From an uncultured Clostridia bacterium (GTDB lineage: Bacteria > Bacillota > Clostridia > Christensenellales > Borkfalkiaceae), in assembly GCA_937915565.1 (NCBI GenBank), contig CALDMH010000099.1, positions 1 through 14,079 on the forward strand: a stretch of 14,079 bases of DNA, written 5' to 3'. The notes under the pieces were generated by a model. That model was not told where the DNA came from. It made no database searches and was given only the letters and a program-made list of their open reading frames with translations. Below are positions 1-8,700 of this stretch, one piece after another. Each line of letters starts with the position of its first letter. Positions within the stretch are counted from its first letter, which is position 1. Position numbers and translations under genes: made by a program.

Positions 1-1226
1 TCGACTTATACAAGGACTTAGAGCTTCCGCTTAACGACGTTTTGTTCGATATGGAACAGGCGGGATTTAAGATTGACAGGACGGCTCTTTCAAAAATGAG
101 TTCGGAATACGAAAAGAGAATAAGCGAGTTGAACGATAAAATAATCGGCTATGCGGGCGAGAATTTCAACGTCAACAGCACGAAACAACTCGGCGTAATC
201 CTGTTTGAAAAAATGGGGTTGAAATCGAAGAAGAGAAACAAGACCAAAACGGGTTATTCGACGAGCGCGGACATTCTCGAAGAGATGAAAGACGAGCACC
301 CTATTATACCTTCGCTTTTGGAATATCGTCGAATTCAGAAACTTTATTCCACTTACGTTAAGGGTTTCGAACCGTTAATCGACAAAAAGACCGGGCTCGT
401 TCACACTTGTTTTAACCAGACTCTCACGTCAACGGGCAGGCTTTCGTCAAAAGAGCCGAATCTTCAAAACATTCCCGTGAGGGATAAAGAAGGGAAAGAA
501 ATAAGAAAACTTTTTATTTCTTCTTTTGAAGGCGGAAAAATTGCCGGCGCGGATTATTCTCAAATCGAATTAAGGCTTCTCGCGCATTTCAGCGGTTGCA
601 AGCCGCTTATCGAAACGTTTAAAAGCGGCGGCGATATTCACGCGCTGACGGCTTCGCAAGTTTTCGGCGTTCCGCTTTCAGAGGTGACGAAGGAAATGCG
701 TCAAAGTGCGAAAGCGGTCAATTTCGGCATAATTTACGGCATTTCGGACTACGGTTTGGCCGAACAGCTTAAAATTTCGCCTAAAAGAGCAGGGGAATAC
801 ATTAGGAAATATTTCGAAATGTATCCGAGCGTTAAGGAGTATATGGACGGAAACGTTCGTTTTGCCAGAGAAAACGGATACGTGAAAACCCTGCTCGGCA
901 GGAAGCGATATATAAGAGAAATAAATTCTTCAAATTTCAATCTTCGTTCGTTCGGGGAAAGGGCGGCTATGAATATGCCGCTTCAAGGTACGGCTGCCGA
1001 TATAATTAAAATCGCAATGATAAAGGTGCATAGCAAATTTAAAGAGAACGGGTTAAAATCCAAACTTATTTTGCAGGTGCACGACGAATTGATTGTCGAC
1101 GCTCACCCGAGCGAAGTGGAAACGGTGTTGGAAATTCTTAAAAACGAAATGCAATCCGCAGTTTCGTTATCCGTGCCTTTAACGGTGGAAACGGAGTGTG
1201 GAGAAAGGTGGTTCGACGCAAAATAA
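1..1226 (+). CDS. polA: DNA polymerase I, C-terminal polymerase domain (5' partial)
   Basis: Family A DNA polymerase, which fills gaps during repair and Okazaki-fragment processing in the cytoplasm. The reading frame is open from base 3, so the gene starts before the window; the TTG at 42 and later ATGs are internal codons. About 407 C-terminal residues are visible: thumb, palm and fingers. All three polymerase motifs are present. Motif A (DYSQIELR, from about base 552) carries a metal-binding Asp. Motif B (R-x3-K-x3-F-x3-YG, about 699-740) is in the fingers. Motif C (QVHDELIVD, about 1074-1100) carries the second catalytic Asp. The conserved TSTGRLSS and PNLQNIP segments lie upstream of motif A. 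The 5'-nuclease and 3'-5' exonuclease regions lie outside the window and cannot be judged. The TAA stop shares its last A with the coaE start, indicating one transcript with translational coupling. Confidence 0.97.
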   Translation, partial: DLYKDLELPLNDVLFDMEQAGFKIDRTALSKMSSEYEKRISELNDKIIGYAGENFNVNSTKQLGVILFEKMGLKSKKRNKTKTGYSTSADILEEMKDEHPIIPSLLEYRRIQKLYSTYVKGFEPLIDKKTGLVHTCFNQTLTSTGRLSSKEPNLQNIPVRDKEGKEIRKLFISSFEGGKIAGADYSQIELRLLAHFSGCKPLIETFKSGGDIHALTASQVFGVPLSEVTKEMRQSAKAVNFGIIYGISDYGLAEQLKISPKRAGEYIRKYFEMYPSVKEYMDGNVRFARENGYVKTLLGRKRYIREINSSNFNLRSFGERAAMNMPLQGTAADIIKIAMIKVHSKFKENGLKSKLILQVHDELIVDAHPSEVETVLEILKNEMQSAVSLSVPLTVETECGERWFDAK

Positions 1227-1843
1227 TGATTAAAATTGCCATAACGGGCGGAATCGGGAGCGGAAAATCCACTGCCGTCGCCGCTTTGAAACAGCTCGGG
1301 TATAAATGCGAATCGGCAGACGAGGTATATCGCGAGCTTTTGAGAAACGAAAATTTTGTTGAAAATCTCTCTGAATATATGGGCGTTAAACCGCTTTGCG
1401 TCGACGGAAAAAAAACACTTGACAAAAAGGCGTTGTCGGAAAAGGTTTTTTCCGACGTAAACGAACTGAAAAAACTTAACGAATACACGCACCCCGCAAT
1501 AATGGACGTTTTGCTTCGTAAAATGAAATGGTATCCGGACGAGGTGGTTTTTGCCGAAGTGCCGGTTCTTTTTGAGCGCGGATACGAAAATCTTTTCGAT
1601 TACGTGATAATAATTACGAAAGAGTTGCAAAGTCGGGTTGAAAAAACTATGCTTCGCGACGGAAAAACGGAGGATGACGTAAAAAAAGTGATTGAAATGC
1701 AGTTCGATTACGGAAAAATCGAACCACGCGATAATTTTTTCGTTGTCAAAAATGACGGAAGCGTGGAAGATTTAAAGAATAAAATGGTAGAGGTTATTGA
1801 AGAAATAATCAAAAAAAGAGAAAAAAAGGTTTCAAACGATTGA
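1226..1843 (+). CDS. coaE: Dephospho-CoA kinase
   Basis: Catalyses the last step of coenzyme A synthesis, ATP-dependent phosphorylation of the 3'-hydroxyl of dephospho-CoA, in the cytoplasm. The 205-residue product has the normal family length. It opens with MIKIAITGGIGSGKST, a P-loop typical of CoaE. It also has an ADEVYRELL segment (the family's DAD-like acceptor site), an HPAIM motif, an LFERGYENLFDYVI segment and the LRDGKTEDDV lid-like region followed by Gln. I chose the ATG at 1226, which overlaps the polA stop (TAATG), over an in-frame ATG at 1196, because the P-loop strand normally starts within the first few residues. An AGGTGG at 1206-1211 could serve as ribosome site. polA and coaE are near neighbours in many Bacillota, often with mutM between them; mutM is absent here. 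This is the only intact gene in the window ending in TGA. Confidence 0.95.
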   Translation: MIKIAITGGIGSGKSTAVAALKQLGYKCESADEVYRELLRNENFVENLSEYMGVKPLCVDGKKTLDKKALSEKVFSDVNELKKLNEYTHPAIMDVLLRKMKWYPDEVVFAEVPVLFERGYENLFDYVIIITKELQSRVEKTMLRDGKTEDDVKKVIEMQFDYGKIEPRDNFFVVKNDGSVEDLKNKMVEVIEEIIKKREKKVSND

Positions 1844-1868
1844 TTTTTATTGTGTTTTAAGTTATAAT
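1840..1868 (+). promoter_or_regulatory. Sigma-A promoter for tRNA-Ser
   Basis: TTGATT at 1840-1845 and a perfect TATAAT at 1863-1868 are separated by 17 bp. The -35 box overlaps the TGA stop of coaE. Transcription would start near 1875, about 38 bases before the mature tRNA, leaving a short 5' leader for RNase P. Confidence 0.75.
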
Positions 1869-1912
1869 GTAGCAAGTAATTTTGCCGAAGAGGCTTAAAT
1901 TACAATAGAAAC

Positions 1913-2000
1913 GGAAGCTTATCGAAGCGGTCATAACGAGGCGGTCTTGAAAACCGTTTGCCCAAAAGGCACAGGGGTTCGAATCCCTTAGCTTCCGCCA
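1913..2000 (+). tRNA. tRNA-Ser (anticodon UGA)
   Basis: Class II tRNA of 88 bases including encoded CCA. The acceptor stem is GGAAGCT (1913-1919) with AGCTTCC (1990-1996), followed by discriminator G and CCA. The anticodon loop CTTGAAA (1946-1952) gives anticodon TGA, reading UCA serine codons. A long variable arm (TTGCCC-AAA-AGGCA region) and the T-loop GTTCGAA complete the cloverleaf. The long variable arm and G discriminator agree with serine identity. Confidence 0.96.
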
Positions 2001-2030
2001 TATTAGCCGCTCAAAAAAGATGCGCGGCGC

Positions 2031-2060
2031 AAAAAGCCCGATTTTATCGGGCTTTTTTGC
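2031..2060 (+). terminator. Intrinsic terminator after tRNA-Ser
   Basis: AAAAAGCCCGAT pairs with ATCGGGCTTTTT around a TTT loop and ends in a T run. It lies 30 bases after the tRNA CCA end and closes this transcription unit. Confidence 0.88.
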
Positions 2061-2493
2061 TACAAAAAATACAAAATTTCAAAGGGTATTTTCATAGATG
2101 CCTTTTGGGTTTGTACTGTTTTGAACTCCCGTGTTCTCACATTACATAAAAATTCAGGCGTATATGTCGGCTGAGAATAAAACGAACCTTCGGACTTACA
2201 AGCGAGCATAACGCCGATTTCGGCATTTCATTATCGACAAAAATATAAAAATTTTAACACTTGAACAATCGAACAAATTTTTCTTTCGGCGGCATATAAT
2301 GAAGTGCGGGGAGGGTATTCCCGCAAATTTTTTAACCGAGCGGGATTGACTAAAAATCTTAAATCGAATGAAATTAACGAATAAAAAACTTAAATCAGGT
2401 GGTATTCGCGAAAAGTTTAATTCGATCGACATTCAAACTGTGTTAAGGTTTGATGAAACTTAACTCGGTCGTCCGCTCGTCGGAGGAAAAATA
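2061..2493. other. Intergenic region, no supported gene
   Basis: About 430 A/T-rich bases with no open frame that looks coding; the short frames lack ribosome sites and recognisable sequence. A TATAAT at 2295-2300 has no good -35 box. Just after it a 6-bp hairpin TGCGGG/CCCGCA (2305-2310 with 2320-2325) is followed by AAATTTTTT, resembling a weak terminator. A TTGACT at 2346-2351 could be the -35 of the downstream gene, but the matching -10 (TGAAAT, 2369-2374) is poor. Two near-copies of an AAAAA(T)CTTAAATC string lie at about 2353-2364 and 2385-2398. Confidence 0.5.
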
Positions 2494-2883
2494 ATGGCGA
2501 AGAAAATTACAGATAACCAAACCGATTTTACCGGTCTTTACGGAGCGGAATCCGAACCTATAACGTTTGCGTCGAATCTTGTCAGCACGACGATAATCAG
2601 CGGACTTACCGCGGTTCTCTCGGCAGATAAAAAATATTGGGTGAACGGCCCTTTGACGTTTACCGTAGTTATAACGAACGAATCGGGGGACGTTTACTCG
2701 AAAGGCGTGCTTGCGGATAAACTCGACACCGCTAACGTCGTGTTCGATACCGGGTACGGCGTGGAAATAGACGGGGCGAAAACGTCTGATTTTACCTATT
2801 CCGAGGGCCTTTTAAGCGTTAATTTGCCCGATATTGCCGAAGGGGGAACTCTCACGGTAACCTTTCGCGTTACGCAAGCGTAA
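2494..2883 (+). CDS. Small DUF11-like (conserved-repeat domain) protein
   Basis: A 129-residue protein. Residues ~1-34 form a short lead segment (LYGAESEPITFASNLVSTT). Residues ~38-128 read as one beta-sandwich DUF11-type domain, with a PLTFTVVITNESGD strand pair, VLADKLDT, and a closing EGGTLTVTFRVTQA strand. DUF11 domains occur in repeats in bacterial surface proteins, but no catalytic role is established. The start is secure: GGAGGA at 2481-2486 sits just before ATG, and an in-frame TAA lies eight codons before the start. So there is no signal peptide, and no membrane segment or LPXTG. The gene converges on the WxL-like gene and shares its terminator at 3205-3237. The family call is by eye, from strand pattern, without a profile search. 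Confidence 0.7.
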   Translation: MAKKITDNQTDFTGLYGAESEPITFASNLVSTTIISGLTAVLSADKKYWVNGPLTFTVVITNESGDVYSKGVLADKLDTANVVFDTGYGVEIDGAKTSDFTYSEGLLSVNLPDIAEGGTLTVTFRVTQA

Positions 2884-3046
2884 TAAATCTTTACGACGAA
2901 ATCAACGCCTTTCCGCAAAACGTTACGAGTCTTGCGGGCAATGCGGGGTGCGTCGCTGTTTATTCTTGTTATTATCGTGTTTTTTGCCCTTGAAAGAGCA
3001 AAAAGAATATGATTTAAAAGAAAGCAAAGCGTGCGATTCGGATAGT

Positions 3047-3202
3047 ATGGCGGTGAAATTCGGAGTTTTTAAACGTTTTCGCAATTTTGCCGCGCTTACT
3101 TACGGAGAGGAAACGATTGTAACCAACGAAGTAACGATAACGGACAAAAGAGAGAGTCAAACGTCGTCATTCCGTAAAATCGGTTGCGGCTTGCCTCGCT
3201 GA
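3047..3202 (+). pseudogene. Remnant of a second DUF11-like gene (N-terminal piece)
   Basis: The frame starting at ATG 3047 encodes 51 residues. The central part (FRNFAALTYGEETIVTNEV) resembles the start of the upstream protein (FTGLYGAESEPITFASNLV) and the usual opening of small clostridial DUF11 proteins. The expected ~100-200-residue beta-sandwich body is missing. Similarity stops after ITDKRES, followed by an unrelated tail and TGA. There is no ribosome site before 3047. The frame is open back to 2882 without any good start. In another frame, 2886-2989 also shows codon choice like real genes here (INAFPQNVTSLAGNAG), suggesting decayed coding DNA between the two pieces. It could be a genuine small protein, but a broken tandem paralogue fits better. 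Confidence 0.45.
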
Positions 3203-3204
3203 TT

Positions 3205-3241
3205 AAAAACCCGTAACGAAAAAAGTTACGGGTTTTTCTTT
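3205..3241. terminator. Bidirectional terminator between convergent genes
   Basis: A 13-bp perfect stem, AAAAACCCGTAAC (3205-3217) with GTTACGGGTTTTT (3225-3237), has T runs on both strands. It ends the DUF11-like unit on the plus strand and the WxL-like gene (stop at 3253) on the minus strand. Confidence 0.9.
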
Positions 3242-3252
3242 TAGGAATAAAG

Positions 3253-5085
3253 TTAATCGTATTCCGTTGTCCATTTAAGTTTCGCAACGTATTTTCCGCC
3301 GTCGTAAACCTTATCTTCCGCAACGTTCAGAAGTACGCCCTTTGTTTTATCCCAAGAAAGGCGAATCGTTTGCGCGCCGTCGGTAACGCCCTCGGCAACG
3401 AGAGTCGGCGAGGAATTCAGGATTACCGTATCGTCGTCCGTAAAGGTTACCGCCTCGGCAATTATGCTTTCGCTTGTTTGCAATTCGCTTTCTATCTGAA
3501 CGTATAACGCCCATTTCCCGCCGTTTTTGCGGGTGTCGGTCAGTTCGATTTCCCAGTTCGGGGATAATCTGCCAAGAGGAGCGGAGCGGCGAGGAGTGCC
3601 GATTGCGTTAAACGGAATATCGGGGAGTTTGGTAATGGATACGCTTCCGGTAACGGTTACGGTATTTTTCGTTGTAAGAAAACTTTTATTTGCCCTTACG
3701 GTAATAATTTCGCCAACGGTCGGATTTCTGTTCGTGTTAACCGAGTAAACGCCCGTATCGTCGGAATTTGCGGAAAGCGTTTGTTCGGCGTCGATAAGTT
3801 TTATAGACGCGTTGCTGTCGGTCAATCCGCTCACGACAGACGAAATATCGTTTACGGCGTTTATCGAAAGGGGAAGAACTCCTGCCGAAAAAACTGTCGC
3901 CTTCGTCAAATCGAAATTCGTTGCTCCGACGGGATAACCGCCGTCTCCTTCAACGATATTCGATGTCGTCGCCGTAACCGCGCTTTGCGTAAGCGTTTGC
4001 GAAATGCTTACGTTTTCACCGTCGGCTTTATAAATCGCCGTCGTCGGAACATCGTCGAATCCTCCCGCCGCGGAGTAAGGAGTTACGGATTTGTTCCAGT
4101 AATTAACTTGTTTTGCCGAAACCGTAACCGTTCCGCCCGAAGCGAATGAGAAAACCTTTCCGTTATTGTTGTAGAGCAAAATGTTTTTCGGCGATTGAAA
4201 ATTGACTTTTGCGGAAGTTGAAAAGTACATAAGCGGCGAGCTTCCGCTTTGAGGCATAACGAGAAACAGGCTTGCGTTTTGCATCAAATTGAAATCTCCC
4301 GAGCATTTGAAAAGAGGAACGCCGTTGTTTGCGGAAGAGGTGACGGATAGAGAAGCGTCGTGTTCTATAAGGCAGGAAGAGACGATGTGCGCTCCCGTTC
4401 CCGCAGCGTAAAAAAGTCCGTTTTTAACGTTTATAACGGTTGAAGAGCCGTGCATAAAAACGAGCTTCGGTTTTGCCGCGGTGTCGGAATAAATCAGGTA
4501 GGTGTTAGGGGCGGAAATGTTTATCACGGCGTCCGCTTCTATCGTGATTGAAGCGCCCGCAAAAGCAAACCACATAACCGAACCCGAAGTGGACAAGCAG
4601 TTTATGGTGGTTGTTCCTGCTAAAATCAAACGATTTGTTTCGCAAAATTCCTGCGCGCTCGCGCTCGAACCGTTTTTTTCAATCGTTATATCGCAATTTT
4701 TAACGGTAGTAGAGCCGTATCTGTTGTAGATTGCTTGCGGGCCGTTATATTTAACGTTTTCAAAGACAATCGAAACTCCGGAGTTTGCCGTGTCGTCGTA
4801 AACGCAAACCATTCCGTAATAATTTCTTCCGCTCCAAGTCGCGTTTTTCACGGTAATCGTAGAAGTTCCGAAGCCCGTGGGAACGTATAACGCGCTGCTT
4901 GCCGACAAGGAGTTCATATCCGTTATTTTATGGTTTTCGCCGTTTATCGTGAGCGTTTTCTCCGTTGCGGGAATTTTTATTCCGCTTTCAAAGGTTATAT
5001 CCGCGGCGAGAATAATTTCGTCGGTTACGCCGTCCTCAACCGCAGCTTTGAATTCGGTAAATGAAGCGATAGTTTTTGTTGCCAT
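3253..5085 (-). CDS. Beta-helix / Ig-like / WxL-like surface protein without signal peptide
   Basis: A 610-residue protein with three regions. Residues ~1-340 form a repetitive parallel beta-helix like the 'pectate lyase-like adhesive' domain of Gram-positive surface proteins: a FTEFKAAVEDG opening, an IILAADITFESG strand, then many ITVKNA/ITIEADAVI-type turns. Residues ~395-495 look like a bacterial Ig-like domain (DDTGVYSVN, GEIITVRANK, NTVTVTGS). Residues ~508-610 match the WxL wall-binding domain layout: ELTDTRKNGGKWAL with Trp525-Ala-Leu527, and a distal YVAKLKWTTEYD with Trp605 near the end. WxL domains bind peptidoglycan non-covalently. The start is firm (GGAGG before ATG; in-frame TAA six codons upstream), yet the N-terminus MATKTIASFTEF is not a signal peptide, which is odd for an adhesin. 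No WxLIP/DUF916 partner gene is in view. Domain calls are by eye; adhesion is inferred. Confidence 0.75.
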   Translation of the reverse strand: MATKTIASFTEFKAAVEDGVTDEIILAADITFESGIKIPATEKTLTINGENHKITDMNSLSASSALYVPTGFGTSTITVKNATWSGRNYYGMVCVYDDTANSGVSIVFENVKYNGPQAIYNRYGSTTVKNCDITIEKNGSSASAQEFCETNRLILAGTTTINCLSTSGSVMWFAFAGASITIEADAVINISAPNTYLIYSDTAAKPKLVFMHGSSTVINVKNGLFYAAGTGAHIVSSCLIEHDASLSVTSSANNGVPLFKCSGDFNLMQNASLFLVMPQSGSSPLMYFSTSAKVNFQSPKNILLYNNNGKVFSFASGGTVTVSAKQVNYWNKSVTPYSAAGGFDDVPTTAIYKADGENVSISQTLTQSAVTATTSNIVEGDGGYPVGATNFDLTKATVFSAGVLPLSINAVNDISSVVSGLTDSNASIKLIDAEQTLSANSDDTGVYSVNTNRNPTVGEIITVRANKSFLTTKNTVTVTGSVSITKLPDIPFNAIGTPRRSAPLGRLSPNWEIELTDTRKNGGKWALYVQIESELQTSESIIAEAVTFTDDDTVILNSSPTLVAEGVTDGAQTIRLSWDKTKGVLLNVAEDKVYDGGKYVAKLKWTTEYD

Positions 5086-5187
5086 AATTTTTCCTCCGTG
5101 TTTTTAGCCAAAGGAATTTGAATTCTTTCGGCTAATGGTTTTGATTCGACGATATAAGCCGTTTCTATAAAATTATATTAAAATTCG

Positions 5188-5196
5188 TGATATAAT
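5188..5196 (+). promoter_or_regulatory. Extended -10 promoter for the holin-like gene
   Basis: TGATATAAT, a TG-N-TATAAT extended -10 box, lies 67 bases before the ATG at 5263. No convincing -35 sits at 16-18 bp, so activity would depend on the extended motif. On the opposite strand a TATAAT within 5175-5182 with GTAACA 18 bp upstream might serve the divergent WxL-like gene, but this is weak. Confidence 0.45.
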
Positions 5197-5262
5197 GTTA
5201 CATTTTTGCGGGACGGTTTACAGTGTTCGATTCATAAAATGTAGTGTGGGAGGATTCGGATA

Positions 5263-5643
5263 ATGAAAGAATATTTAGGAACTATAAGCGTTCCCGCGAT
5301 TGCCGCGGCAGTGTATTTTATCGTTAAACTGATACGCTATGCCGCCTCGGGAAACGAGAAGTTTGAAAAGTTCGTTCCGTTGATTTCTGTGGGATTAGGC
5401 GTCGTTTTCGGAGTCGTTTGCTATTATGCCGTTCCGTCGTGCATACCGGCGGAAAACGTCGTCGTGGCAATCGTAATAGGCGCGGCGAGCGGTTTCACCG
5501 CAATCGGTGCGGACCAGATGTTTAAACAATTCGGGAAAAAGGCGGAAAACAATCCGTCAGAACCGACTTTGAAAAAAGACGAAGAAGAACAAAAGACGAA
5601 GACGAAAGAAGTTGCAGAAAAGGAATCTGAAAAGCCTGACTAA
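5263..5643 (+). CDS. Holin-like small membrane protein
   Basis: A 126-residue protein with three hydrophobic segments at about residues 8-28, 37-59 and 66-86, then a very charged, Lys/Glu-rich tail (~90-126). Length, helix number, the GAASGFTAIGADQMFKQF stretch and the charged C-terminus resemble small clostridial phage holins, which form membrane holes that let enzymes or toxins out of the cell. Ribosome site GGGAGGA precedes the ATG by about 9 bases. No endolysin, tail or other phage gene is next to it, so this is either a domesticated phage remnant or a host holin. It is divergent from the WxL-like gene (177 bp between starts). The holin call is by eye; another small membrane protein family is possible. 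Confidence 0.6.
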   Translation: MKEYLGTISVPAIAAAVYFIVKLIRYAASGNEKFEKFVPLISVGLGVVFGVVCYYAVPSCIPAENVVVAIVIGAASGFTAIGADQMFKQFGKKAENNPSEPTLKKDEEEQKTKTKEVAEKESEKPD

Positions 5644-5690
5644 AATCGATATTATCTTTTTTTGAGCAGGTTTTTAAAATGAAAATGCCA

Positions 5691-5728
5691 CGAACCCCGA
5701 TGATAAGTCGGGGTTCGTATTGTTTTTA
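5691..5728. terminator. Intrinsic terminator after the holin-like gene
   Basis: A 10-bp perfect stem, CGAACCCCGA (5691-5700) with TCGGGGTTCG (5708-5717), has a 7-base loop and is followed by TATTGTTTTTA on the plus strand. It lies between convergent genes. On the minus strand the trailing T run is weaker, but it may still stop the MMPL transcript. Confidence 0.8.
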
Positions 5729-5770
5729 CACGCAAATATGCGTTCGGTTGTCGGGTTAATTTTCGTTATA

Positions 5771-8700
5771 TTATTTTTGCTTCTTTTTCAATGATAATGC
5801 CAAAACAAATTTATCGAGAAGATATAAAATCGACGGCAAGACGACCGTTATCATAACGACAGAACATATAGTGTCTATGCCGATGAGAAGTCCGACGGTA
5901 GAAATGGAATTTTGGCTGGAAACGAAGTGAATTACGAATCCGCATACCGTCAGGATAAGTCCCGAGGTGAAAACTGTGGGCATAGCGGCTTCGACGGACG
6001 TTTCGAGCGATTGTTTTCTATCGTAAAGACTCCTGTTCGCAACGTAGTTGCTCGACATTAATATGCCGTAATCAATCGTTGCGCCCATCAATATGCAAGT
6101 TGCAACTATATAACTCATAAAGAATATTCCGTTTCCGAGAAGTTGCGTGCTCATTGCGATAAATATCGCGCCCTGAATGACGGCTACCAGAATAACGGGA
6201 AGCGACAGTGATTTGAAAGTCAACATAACTATAACGAAAATAGAAACGAGGGTGAAAATCGTAATGAACAGGTTATCGTGGTCGAAGGATTTTTCGAGGT
6301 CGTACGTAGAAACTATTTCTCCCGCGATATAGGCGTCGTTTCCGAAAATTTTCTTCGCTTCGTCGGATAAATAGGATACGAATTCCGTCGTTTCTTCGCT
6401 TTCGTTGGGCAGGTCTACGGACAAAAGCATACGCGAATATTTTTTGCCGTAAAACAAGTCTTTCGCCTTTGCCACGTCCGATTGAGCGTCCGTCACTTTT
6501 TTACGATTTTCCGCCGTGATTTTTTGCTTTAAAAGTGAGTTTGCGTCCATATTTTCACTTACGAAATCAAGTAAGTCGCAAGTTAAAATCGGGGTTAAAA
6601 GCTCGTTTTTGTCGCCGTCGGCATACTTTATATAAACGTCCGAAACTTTGTCCTTTTCAAGCGCGGAGGTCGTCCTGCTTTTTATTTCGCCCTGAATAGT
6701 CGTCATTATATTATAAGCGTTTTCAAAGTCGTAAGTCGCGCTGTCGGAAAGGTAACGGTTTATCGTAAGCATATCGGCGAGTTTGTCGCGATTTTCATCG
6801 GAAAGCGACGCGTGTACGACGTTATTAGTTTTATCGTCGGCAACGGCGTATTCGTCGAAAGTTTTGCCACTTATTTTGCCGTTCGGCATTGCCGAAATTT
6901 TATAAAAATACAAAATATAGAGTTGTTGTATTGCTTCGTTCGTTGCCGAAATCCGAGGGTTTTCTCCCGAAAGAGCGGTTGCGGCTTGGCTTAAAACTTG
7001 TAAAAACGCTTCGTAGCCGTAATTATCGTTTATTGCGGAGTAAAGCGATGAGTATCCGTTAATCGTCGTCGCCGCTTCGTCGGGGATTTGTCTGCTTTGA
7101 ACGAGGAAATTCATTAGCGATAAAAACGGAATAGTTTCGCTTGTCGGCTTGCCGGTAGCTGCAAAGTAACCCGCCCAAATTTGCGAAAGTTGCTCGTCGG
7201 TAAGCGCAACGCCCTGATTTTGATAAAACCAACCTCGGAAAGCGGTTTTATCCATAGGGGCTTTCATTTGCGCCTCAAAGCTTTTTAAGCCCTGCGATAA
7301 AGTTTTTAATTGTTCCACCGTTTCGAAGTCAATCATCGCCCCCGCGTCCTTATCTTCGGAAACGGAGATTATAAAATCGAGCATAGATTTGAAGTTGACG
7401 GACTTTTCCGGAACTTCATCGTAAAAATACAAGCCGTATAATTGTTTTATCGAAAACAAACTTATATCGTTTTCGTCATCAATGGCGGCAGAAAGATTCG
7501 TATAAAGTTCATCTGCGGTGAGGTTGCTTTCGGTAACATCGTAAATCGCTTTAAGCGTTTTAACCGTGTTTTTCGTGTCTTCATCGGCAAATTCACGCGC
7601 GTCGGCGTCGTTATCCATAAGCTCGTTTGAATAGTTTACAAAATCCGTAAGCGTCATCTTGATTTCGGACGGCGAACGGTATAAATTATACATCGTAAAT
7701 AAAAGTCGGGCGTCGTTTTCGCTCAAATCGAGTTTTTTAACGGCTTTCTCAACGTCGTACGATTCCCTTACCGTGTTCGTGTAAGCGGTGTAGTCGGTAA
7801 GCGCGGATTTTCCGCTTTTCGTTTTATATTCGGAAACGGCCTTTGCAAATTTTTGCTCGTTATCGTAATTATTTTCGGAATTTTTATAGACGACCACGAC
7901 TGAATTGTTGTTTCCGAAAACGTCCGAAATTGCGGTGTTGCCCGTTTTCGTATCGGTGAAAATAAACGAATTTCCCGCTTGCAAAAATCCGCATACGCCG
8001 ACGAGAACGAGTGCGGCGGGAGTTATAAACTTGCTTGCCTTAAAAGCTGTTTTGCAAAAGGTTTTTCCTTTGGGCGCAAATGCTTTTTTGCGGGTTCTTT
8101 TCAGGGGTTTATCGAGCAAAAGAACGAGCGCAGGCAAAAGCGTCACCGACGTAACGGCCGAAATAACGATTCCCTTCATTAAAGCTATGCCCATATCGAA
8201 ACCGATACGGAAGGACATAAACAAAAGAGCGAGAAGCCCTGCCACCGTTGTCAGCGCGCTTGCCGAAATCGGTTTTATCACGGCTTTTATGGCGGATTTC
8301 ATCGCTTCGCCGTTATTTTCGGTTTTTTCTTTTTCCTTTCTGTAAGAATGAAACAAAACTATACTGTAATCAACCGAAAGGGCAAGTTGAAGTATTGCCG
8401 AAATAGAGTTCGTTATATATGATATTTCGCCGAAAAACACGTTAGTGCCGCGGTTTATAAGCACGGCTATACCGGAAGCGATAAGCAAGACGAACGGTTC
8501 TAACCAAGAATCGGACGTGATAAGCAAAATCGCCACCACGAGGCAGAGCGATATTGCGAGAATATAAACCATTTCGTTGGTTATCGAATCCTGCAAGGAC
8601 TGTTTTTCAATCGTCGTCCCGCCGTATTCCGCGTCGACGTAATCTTTCAGCGCAGATTTGATATTTGCCGTAACCTGTTTCGCGTTGTCCGAATAGTCGT

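Noticed and set aside
1958..2149. 63-codon plus-strand frame over the tRNA
   Set aside because: It starts inside tRNA-Ser and runs through its terminator, so it is a chance frame.
2196..2432. Minus-strand 78-codon frame
   Set aside because: No ribosome site, no recognisable sequence, and it lies in A/T-rich intergenic DNA containing promoter-like and hairpin signals.
2941..3012. 23-codon hydrophobic peptide MRGASLFILVIIVFFALERA... as a small membrane protein or toxin
   Set aside because: No Shine-Dalgarno before the ATG, no partner antitoxin structure seen, and it lies in apparently decayed coding DNA.
5263..5643. Prophage
   Set aside because: Only one holin-like gene is present, with no integrase, structural or endolysin genes and no att-like repeats around it.
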